A stretch of DNA of 64,000 nt from Schistocephalus solidus (taxonomy: Eukaryota; Platyhelminthes; Cestoda; Diphyllobothriidea; Diphyllobothriidae): positions 62,001-126,000 of the forward strand of contig WEDG01000274.1 of assembly GCA_017591395.1 (NCBI GenBank). The letters run 5' to 3'. This document shows, piece by piece, positions 61,501-64,000 of this stretch (positions are counted from its first letter, which is position 1; every line of letters begins with the position of its first letter). The notes beneath the pieces are model-generated. The model was not told the origin of the DNA. It searched no databases and saw nothing but the letters and a program-made list of their open reading frames with translations. The translations under genes and the position numbers were made by a program.

Positions 61501-62413
61501 CATCTGAGATGCTCGCAGATAAGGGTTATGAAGTCACGATGTGCGCAGTATTTATTGTACGAACTTTGAAATAATTGCCGAGTCATTATTACGCCAACAT
61601 CCGAATATGGATGATGATATCACAGTCATTAACGACTCGGACGTGGACTGTCAAGCCACCATCAATAACGACCGTCCAACGCGGTGATCGCGAGAGCTGA
61701 TAATTTTAGTACACTTGTGGTTGCGTGGCCACTACGCAATGTAAATACTGCGCCCCATATGCCTCTATATACCCTTATCTGCGACTGTCTCTGATGACGC
61801 GTTCGAGTGATAATCCGAAACATCAGTCCAATAAACGTCTTCTTCCAGCAATCGCATCTTCCACTTATGAGCTGCTTCCTGGAACACGTCTGTTCGTTTC
61901 TATCAGCACTGCTCTGGTTTCTGTCTCAACCGCAACTCTCGACAGACAGATCCAATTCAGAGAAGCTCTGGTTTGACTAGCTAATCTTCTTCCATTTTAA
62001 ACCTACCGCACATGACCTCCAATGTCGACTGGCAAAAAAGCCCGCGGCAATCTTTATAATTTTCAAGCTAGCACTGCCTGGATGATAAGCACGAGGTCTT
62101 ATCTGTCCTATTTTAGACAGACACGCGCTGTGATTATTCTGAATTTCCCTGTTTCAAGCAATAACAGGATGAACTCTCTTCGTTTATTCTTCTGCCGAGA
62201 TCTTTGTCCGAACTTAAAATAAATTGGCCTTCTTCAGTTGTGTTACTATAGCTCGCTGAAGCTCGAAGGGAAGCTGCCATCCTCAAAGAAGTTCTTGGAA
62301 ATGCGAAATCGGAGAAGGAATCAAGGTCTTGCATCGATTGTCCTTACATCTCCAACCTTAACGAGGATCCACAACTTTCGGGAGTTATCAATCACCTTAT
62401 AGAGGCTGATGAG
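38026..62413 (+). CDS. Kinesin-3 family motor, KIF28/KLP-6 type (partial, 12 exons)
   Basis: A microtubule motor that uses ATP hydrolysis to carry cargo. In worms, KLP-6 works with polycystins in ciliated neurons. Exons: 38026-38135, 38483-38525, 38577-38783, 38823-38889, 38932-39118, 40696-40857, 44105-44202, 45653-45735, 53104-53254, 53302-53386, 54969-55072, 62252-62413, together 1459 nt or about 486 codons. All joins keep frame. Motifs in order: [34 protein letters not shown] (P-loop), [23 protein letters not shown] (switch I), DLAGSERA (switch II, split by an intron), [42 protein letters not shown], then [13 protein letters not shown], the opening of the FHA domain typical of kinesin-3. 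The [10 protein letters not shown] form and SYWSHDGF point to KIF28/KLP-6 rather than KIF1. Missing: the first coding exon and all sequence after the FHA start. Introns range from 39 nt to 7.4 kb. Confidence 0.88.
38483..38525 (+). CDS. Kinesin exon: 43 nt micro-exon
   Basis: Bounded by TTTGTTGTAG and GTAAGT. It gives [15 protein letters not shown], the segment kinesin-3 motors have before the P-loop region. Phase 1 in and phase 2 out match both neighbours exactly. Confidence 0.85.
38577..38783 (+). CDS. Kinesin exon: P-loop
   Basis: Bounded by CTTCTCAG and GTAATT. Encodes [38 protein letters not shown] and [18 protein letters not shown]. The intron before it is 51 nt. Confidence 0.92.
38823..38889 (+). 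CDS. Kinesin exon with GC donor
   Basis: Follows a 39-nt intron ending TTCGTTCAG. Encodes [19 protein letters not shown] and then PSK. The donor is AAG followed by GCAAGT, a GC donor. Retaining the 42-nt intron would read into an in-frame TAG at its end. Confidence 0.85.
38932..39118 (+). CDS. Kinesin exon: [12 protein letters not shown]
   Basis: Bounded by CTATGTAG and GTAAGC. Gives [20 protein letters not shown], then a linker and [20 protein letters not shown]. The conserved N-Y-L-type motor segment is present as [11 protein letters not shown]. Confidence 0.9.
39745..39870 (-). repeat. SINE-2 unit with tRNA-like promoter
   Basis: On the minus strand TAGCTCAGTTGGGTAGAGCG (A box, 39816-39827 core) and GGTTCGCATCC (B box, 39763-39773) are seen, followed by TACCGGGATAACCGAGTTTT. 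The acceptor arms do not pair, so this is a tRNA-derived SINE rather than a tRNA gene. Confidence 0.65.
39880..40260 (+). repeat. Direct repeats flanking a SINE-2 unit
   Basis: About 105-110 bp around 39880-39980 recurs at 40155-40260 (shared TCATCTGGTG, ATCCAGCTT, GCAGTCAGYTTACTG, TTGGTGGATTCCA, CAGTAAGCT). Between the copies lies a tRNA-like unit: TAGCTAAGTTGTCGG at 40004 and GGTTTGAATCC at 40058, followed by TACCGAGGCCACCGAG. Confidence 0.7.
40262..40365 (+). repeat. SINE-2 unit, internally deleted
   Basis: ACTCACGGCT, then CGTAGCTCAGTTGGGTAGAG and GGGTTCGAG. The distance between A and B boxes is shorter than in a tRNA, so part of the anticodon arm is deleted. The ACTCACGGCT lead also precedes the minus-strand unit at 39870. 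Confidence 0.62.
40696..40857 (+). CDS. Kinesin exon: switch I
   Basis: Bounded by TTTTACTGCAG and GTATGT. Encodes [20 protein letters not shown] and ends in FVDLAG, so switch II is split by the next intron. The intron before it (1577 nt) carries tRNA-like SINE units, and the next one (3247 nt) an antisense LINE-B copy. Confidence 0.92.
40870..42720 (-). mobile_element. LINE-B copy in kinesin intron, antisense
   Basis: Minus strand, inside the intron that splits switch II. From 42718 down: a linker with [53 protein letters not shown], then 41279-41836 with [52 protein letters not shown] (motif A), [14 protein letters not shown] (motif B), and LFDFYIKLW where FADD should be, so motif C has lost its aspartates. 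C-terminal remnants follow to 40976. The end has the TTCAGTTCAG tail at 40880. The endonuclease is missing. Confidence 0.82.
42880..43170. repeat. SINE-1 fragments, opposite orientations joined
   Basis: The left half (to about 42980) is a minus-strand SINE-1 body (GTCCCGCTAGCAGCCG, GGCAGATTAATAATG). From 42998 a plus-strand head begins (CTGATCTAAACCGACAAGGC), with an A-box-like region, TTCTAATC and a degenerate B box, ending GTCTCCCTTGTCTTTGTCG. Confidence 0.6.
43387..43418. repeat. AT microsatellite
   Basis: 32 bases of alternating A and T. Confidence 0.97.
43533..43583. repeat. AT microsatellite
   Basis: 51 bases of alternating A and T, separated from the previous one by a 114-bp spacer of unrelated sequence. 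Confidence 0.97.
43790..44010. repeat. SINE-1 fold-back copy
   Basis: The first part reads as the minus-strand 3' half (GCTCACTGATCGGTTAC, AGCCCCGCCAGCA, TGCCGACAAAGACATGGGAG). It is followed by plus-strand body sequence ending CCAGAAATGGCCATTCCGGT and CTCCC. Confidence 0.6.
44105..44202 (+). CDS. Kinesin exon: switch II
   Basis: Bounded by CGGTTTTACAG and GTGAGA. Encodes [20 protein letters not shown] and [12 protein letters not shown], completing DLAGSER with the previous exon. Confidence 0.92.
44203..44799. other. Intron sequence, weak tRNA-like unit
   Basis: Near 44455 GAGGGTGGTTAGTGACC and GGGTTGATCTCTGG may be a strongly decayed tRNA-derived head. Nothing else is supported. Confidence 0.3.
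44815..45290. mobile_element. Penelope-type terminal repeats in divergent pair
   Basis: Minus strand, from about 44893 down: CTGATGATGGG, ATGAAACTTCGGG, AGTTCTTGTCC, GGCGATCGCG. Plus strand, from 45209: CTGATTATGGGTT, CAAAACTTCAGGG, AAACTTCTTGTCCCAGC, AATCGCG. Both carry the order hammerhead-like core, spacer, CTTGT.CC, GCGATCGCG. The two copies point away from each other across about 315 bp without a reading frame of known type. Confidence 0.55.
45653..45735 (+). CDS. Kinesin exon: loop 12 and VPYRDS
   Basis: Starts after CTATGCGTGAAG. Encodes [20 protein letters not shown], then QNALGGN. Loop 12 has only three consecutive lysines and is short compared with the K-loop of KIF1 motors. The following intron is 7368 nt. 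Confidence 0.88.
46378..46835 (-). mobile_element. SINE-1 copy with amplified tRNA-like head
   Basis: Minus strand. The head reads TGGTGCAGTGGGTTAGAGCG, a perfect A-box match (TGGTGCAGTGG), and the B box GATTCGAGCC lies at 46554-46563. Between them a 33-bp unit is repeated seven times. The body after the B box (GGTATGTCTGGCTGATGACG, CTGCTGGCGGGGCTCGTGAG) matches other SINE-1 copies. Confidence 0.75.
46568..46798 (-). repeat. 33-bp minisatellite, seven copies
   Basis: Unit starts at 46568, 46601, 46634, 46667, 46700, 46733 and 46766. The copies differ by single bases (for example AATGCTC in the fifth and AGAGGTTC in the sixth). On the minus strand each carries TGCAGTGGGTTAGAGCG plus the anticodon-side TTCTAATCA. 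Confidence 0.95.
46840..47000. repeat. SINE-1 fold-back copy
   Basis: CTCACCAATCGGCTACGGGA (minus-strand end) followed by plus-strand body GGCTGATGAACG, AGCCAGAAATAGCTG and TCAGTCTCCCGTGCCTTTGC. Confidence 0.6.
47050..47300 (-). repeat. SINE-1 copy
   Basis: Minus strand. Head: AGAGGTTAGAGCGTTAAACT and TCTAATCAATAGGTC near 47220-47265. Body: GGGTATGACTGGCTGATAAT, then AGTCTCCCTGGTCTTTGTCG. The B box is degenerate. Confidence 0.65.
47305..47585 (-). repeat. SINE-1 copy, long
   Basis: Minus strand. TTAGAGCGTTTAACTTTTAA near 47560 and GTAGATTCGAGTGACGGG (B-box side), then the body through GGCCATTTCAGTCTCTC, TTAATCTGCCATAC, GGCTGCTGGCGGGGCACGAG, to GGTGAGCGCTCATC at about 47311. Confidence 0.68.
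47586..50029. other. Intron sequence without recognised gene
   Basis: An open frame at 47816-48145 (109 codons) has no resemblance I can name. No exon with kinesin similarity and no repeat of the named families was recognised. Confidence 0.4.
50030..50450 (+). pseudogene. Penelope-like GIY-YIG endonuclease fragment
   Basis: Plus strand. [20 protein letters not shown], then [20 protein letters not shown] and [15 protein letters not shown], with one stop at 50117. It matches the fragment at 22310 and the C-terminal GIY-YIG region of Penelope-like elements. No RT precedes it on this strand. Confidence 0.68.
50980..52030 (-). pseudogene. Penelope-like element: RT remnant and terminal repeat, antisense
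   Basis: On the minus strand near 51840-51770 the frame reads [20 protein letters not shown], the RT motif A of Penelope-like elements. Further blocks are in shifted frames: [41 protein letters not shown]. The element ends at 50985-51050 with GGTCGAAACATCGGACGAAT, a terminal-repeat core like those at 53806 and 61787. The GIY-YIG part was not found next to it. Confidence 0.62.
52040..52240 (-). mobile_element. SINE-1 copy with best preserved A and B boxes
   Basis: Minus strand. A box TGGCTCAATTGG at 52182-52193 and B box GGTTCGAATCCC at 52139-52150, spaced as in a tRNA. Then GATAGCTGATGACTTCTAC and GGCCATTCAGGTTTCCATCG of the SINE-1 body. The promoter should be recognisable to RNA polymerase III. 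Confidence 0.75.
52241..53103. other. Intron sequence without recognised gene
   Basis: No repeat of the named families. Ends in the polypyrimidine tract of the exon at 53104. Confidence 0.5.
53104..53254 (+). CDS. Kinesin exon: end of motor domain
   Basis: Starts after TTTTAATTTAAG and ends before GTGAGA. Encodes [20 protein letters not shown] and [20 protein letters not shown], the last helices of the motor and the neck linker. Confidence 0.92.
53302..53386 (+). CDS. Kinesin exon: neck coil
   Basis: After a 47-nt intron. Encodes [18 protein letters not shown] and a short Ser/Thr-rich stretch ending SELSPEG, before the donor GTTAGT. The beginning is predicted to be helical. Confidence 0.78.
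53800..53890 (+). mobile_element. Penelope-type terminal repeat
   Basis: CTGGTGATGCG, AGAGTGAGAATCCGAGACTC, CAGGCGAATGAACTTCTTGT, TCCAGTGATCG and a TTCTTCTTCTTT run. The hammerhead-like core has two substitutions compared with 61787 (CTGATGA to TGGTGA, CGAAAC to CGAGAC). Confidence 0.6.
53891..54968. other. Intron sequence without recognised gene
   Basis: Nothing supported. A stretch near 54556 (TGGTCGCGCAGCTCAATGG) faintly resembles an A box but no B box follows. Confidence 0.4.
54969..55072 (+). CDS. Kinesin exon: coiled coil
   Basis: Starts after GTGCCGTCCAG in the phase required by the previous exon. Encodes [20 protein letters not shown] and [14 protein letters not shown], a charged heptad-like helix, before GTAATT. 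Confidence 0.82.
55490..55775 (-). repeat. SINE-1 copy
   Basis: Minus strand. Head: TTAGAGCGTTGGACTTTGTG and GTGGGTTCAATAATGGGGTT; body: GGGTATGGCTGACGGAAGAG, GGCCATTTCAGTCTCCTTTG, ending near 55491 with CCGATCGATGAGCGGGTA. The B box (GGGTTCAATAA) is degenerate. Confidence 0.65.
55790..55970. repeat. SINE-1 fold-back copy
   Basis: GGCTCACCGATCGGGTTACA (minus-strand end), then plus-strand body GATGGCTTATAAACCAG, AAATGGCCATTCCGGTCTCC, CTTGCC. Confidence 0.6.
56270..56940 (-). repeat. R repeat, joined to LINE-E
   Basis: On the minus strand: AGCAATCTGATGCGCTTAAA, CAGTGCGCTAAAAGCCATGG, CTGGAAGGTTGCCAAGTGAC, TGAGAGTCAGACTGCAATGG, and a second diverged portion reaching 56280 (GACGATAAACAAGCTGACGC). 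It directly follows the LINE-E C-terminal coding region ([12 protein letters not shown] in one frame). Confidence 0.75.
57113..58450 (-). pseudogene. LINE-E reverse transcriptase
   Basis: From 58448 down: [35 protein letters not shown], then an altered stretch, then 57494-57982: [20 protein letters not shown] (motif A, its second Asp kept), [20 protein letters not shown] (motif B), and [18 protein letters not shown] (motif C, FADD kept). 57113-57430 adds [20 protein letters not shown] and [20 protein letters not shown] frameshift and several stops separate the blocks. Confidence 0.8.
58641..59787 (-). pseudogene. LINE-E endonuclease
   Basis: From 59787 down: [35 protein letters not shown], then in other frames [53 protein letters not shown] (GDFN kept), [20 protein letters not shown], and the post-nuclease region [20 protein letters not shown]. 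The last part of the EN is scrambled by frameshifts and a stop. Family resemblance is to RTE-type elements common in parasitic flatworms. Confidence 0.78.
59790..60560 (-). other. LINE-E 5' region
   Basis: GC-rich sequence upstream of the endonuclease on the minus strand with short frames only. I assign it to LINE-E by position; it may be the 5' untranslated part. Confidence 0.4.
60626..60730. repeat. Imperfect inverted repeat
   Basis: TCCGTCGCTTT at 60644-60654 pairs with AAAGCGACGGA at 60706-60716. The pairing continues imperfectly outward (GCCAAAATTTGGG with CAATTTGCC), giving arms of about 22 bp. Confidence 0.6.
60731..61436. other. Intron sequence without recognised gene
   Basis: Nothing supported beyond short frames. 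Confidence 0.4.
61437..61870. mobile_element. Short element with divergent hammerhead-like termini
   Basis: Minus strand from 61506 down: CAGATGATTAG, AGTGAGAAGCCGAAACGTCT, GGCCAACAAACTT, TGCAGCGATCGCA. Plus strand from 61787: CTGATGACGCGTTCGAGTGA, TAATCCGAAACATCAGTCC, AATAAACGTCTTCTTCCAGC. The GAAAC and CTGATGA boxes are those of the minimal hammerhead motifs known from Penelope-like flanking repeats. About 280 bp without a recognised frame lies between. Confidence 0.6.
62252..62413 (+). CDS. Kinesin exon: coil end and FHA start
   Basis: Starts after TGTTACTATAG in phase 0. Encodes [20 protein letters not shown], then [20 protein letters not shown]. The last motif opens the FHA domain of kinesin-3 proteins. 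The proposed donor is GAG followed by GCAAGT, again GC. If it is not used, the frame runs only 17 more codons to a stop at 62463-62465. No later FHA exon was found up to 64000. Confidence 0.82.
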
Positions 62414-63635
62414 GCAAGTTGGCTGGTTAATATCTTTATTCCATATAAGAAAGATTATATTTGATTCTGTGCAGAAGTAACTACTATAAATCTCTCCTGC
62501 GGCACTCTGAAAGAGCGCGTTATTCGCCAGCGAGTCCCGGAACTGCCGCAAAATTCAAGTCAGAGATTTAGTGCGCTGACTCGTGCATATAACATCCATT
62601 GCATCACTTAGAAATACTTCTTCTCGATGGTGATTAACTTGAAACGGTGCACACGTCGTTTAGAAGACTCGCAATTAGAAAGAATGGAAAAACAAACGTA
62701 TCCTTAACTGCTTTATGAACTAAGGCGTCTTTAAGTTAACAATCATGTTTTAGGCTATGAAGATGTGCAGGCAGTAATGTAGAAACAGACAATGGAGGTT
62801 GGAACGCAGGCTGTAGTGCCAAGTATGTAGTTACCAACCAGCATTATAATGTCCAGCGTTTTTTTTCAACGGTCACTTGCGTTTAGGTCGTTCACCATCA
62901 CTGTAAGCAATTCCAGACCACCGAACTTAAGAATTTCCGACTGCGAGTGTATTAAGACAACCGTTCGTGCCCAATCGAAGTGCCCACTTGGAGGCAAATG
63001 ATACTTGAATATGCTGCTAAAAACCCTTACAACCAGTGTGGGGTTTTGCATTCCTAGACCCCCGCAATATTTGGATGGACGAGTAACAAAAATCTATAAA
63101 TACCCTATCTTCATAATTTGCACACTGAATACCTATAAATACCTATCTTCATAAGTTGCCACTAAATATTTCCTCAAAATATTGCAAGTTCATTTAATAA
63201 TGATATTATAATCCATATTACTCAGGTAAATCTAAAAAATGCACAGTACTTTACTGTAACGTACATACAGAAAGGTACCGTACATACGTTACGTAAATGT
63301 ACGTCTTATTGTCCGTCACCTTGTTGCGACCCGGACCCTGAAATCTCGTCAGCGCATTTTTGGAGAAAATATATGCTGTTTTACGGGTTTCTTTGCTTAC
63401 AATAGGGTATTATACAATAACATTTCGGTAGAATCTCTCTATCAGGCAGGTGTGTACAACATATGCTTTTCAAATAAACTAAATTTTCGGGTAGATATGA
63501 ATACAGTGCGACAGTCTAACCGTCGTAGTTTGACGATATCCAATGTATGTACCATATCACGCGGGTTTAGAAACGATGCAGTACGCGTGAATTAGTTTTA
63601 AACGGTGGTAGACTAGAACTGCATCTCCCACACTC
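62414..63635. other. No gene recognised
   Basis: The next FHA exon of the kinesin was looked for and not recognised. AT-rich sequence with CGTACATAC-type short repeats near 63260-63300. Confidence 0.45.
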
Positions 63636-63835
63636 TCTTTTCCCTTAGCCACCTGCGCCCAGTGTCAGGACAAAGGTAAGAAGACCGGAGGTGTGGTCGG
63701 GCGTAGGTGGCTGGCGTGGCCGGAGCCAGTGCCACCACGCCTGAATCAGAGTCATTAAGGGCAAAACTTTGGTCGGTGCAGCGTGAGACTGTGCCTACGC
63801 GTGTCACGATATCCCCCCCGCCCATGTTCGGCATT
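63636..63835 (-). repeat. R-repeat fragment
   Basis: On the minus strand: GGCGTGGTGGCACTGGCTCC, GGCCACGCCAGCCACCTACG, ACCTCCGGTCTTCTTACC, TTGTCCTGACACTGGGCGCA. This is the 3' part of the R unit at 4085-4200. Confidence 0.72.
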
Positions 63836-64000
63836 TGTCATGTGAGCTCAATCTGAATAACGCCCGTGATGCCCCCGTGTTGGTGGCCCCTTTAGGGGCA
63901 CAAAGCCGTATCTTTTGGGGTTAGCGTGGCTGATAAGCCACAATGCGCTATCAGACAGCAGTTCGCCAAGTCCAAAGACCTGCTTTCGGTAAAAGAACAG

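Overview
This window reads as a piece of a flatworm nuclear genome, most probably a tapeworm and perhaps a diphyllobothriidean. That assignment is an inference. It rests on three things: one split host gene with very short introns (39-51 nt) beside introns inflated to several kb by transposons; a mix of CR1/L2-like LINEs, an RTE-like LINE whose 3' part encodes repeated C2H2 fingers of the form RIGLVGHLRIH, and Penelope-like elements; and tRNA-derived SINEs. No bacterial, viral or CRISPR structure was seen.

The only host gene I can support is a kinesin-3 motor of the KIF28/KLP-6 type on the + strand. Twelve exons run from 38026 to 62413, and every junction between consecutive exons keeps the reading frame. 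They carry the P-loop, switch I, switch II, the conserved [12 protein letters not shown] segment, the neck, a short coiled-coil stretch and the first residues of the FHA domain. The first coding exon and everything after the FHA start were not found. Two donor sites look like GC rather than GT.

Layout. 1-5200: a dead Ty3/gypsy integrase, then a zinc-finger cassette from the 3' end of the RTE-like LINE, then about three tandem copies of a roughly 650-690 bp repeat (here called R), with related direct repeats on both sides. 5200-8290: mostly unrecognised, AT-rich DNA with two Penelope-type terminal repeats. 8290-24760: nested LINE fossils, mostly on the minus strand. A near full-length element (LINE-B, 15953 to about 20500) appears to sit inside another LINE (LINE-A), which itself holds a 5'-truncated plus-strand copy of its own family. 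24940-29990: a plus-strand CR1-like LINE (LINE-C) with ORF1, endonuclease and RT. 30480-34130: further LINE copies and a tRNA-like unit. 34130-37950: AT-rich, with a small terminal-inverted-repeat element and a hairpin. 38026-62413: the kinesin gene. Its introns hold tRNA-like SINEs, a minus-strand LINE-B copy, Penelope fragments with hammerhead-like terminal repeats, AT microsatellites, a SINE whose A-box region has been multiplied to seven 33-bp copies, and a minus-strand RTE-like LINE (LINE-E, about 56940-60560) joined to R. 62414-64000: no gene seen, with one more R fragment near the end.

Nearly all transposon reading frames are broken by stops, frameshifts or lost catalytic residues, so they are described as fossils. 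The reverse-transcriptase LINE and Penelope copies inside the kinesin introns lie antisense to the gene; one Penelope endonuclease fragment lies in sense.
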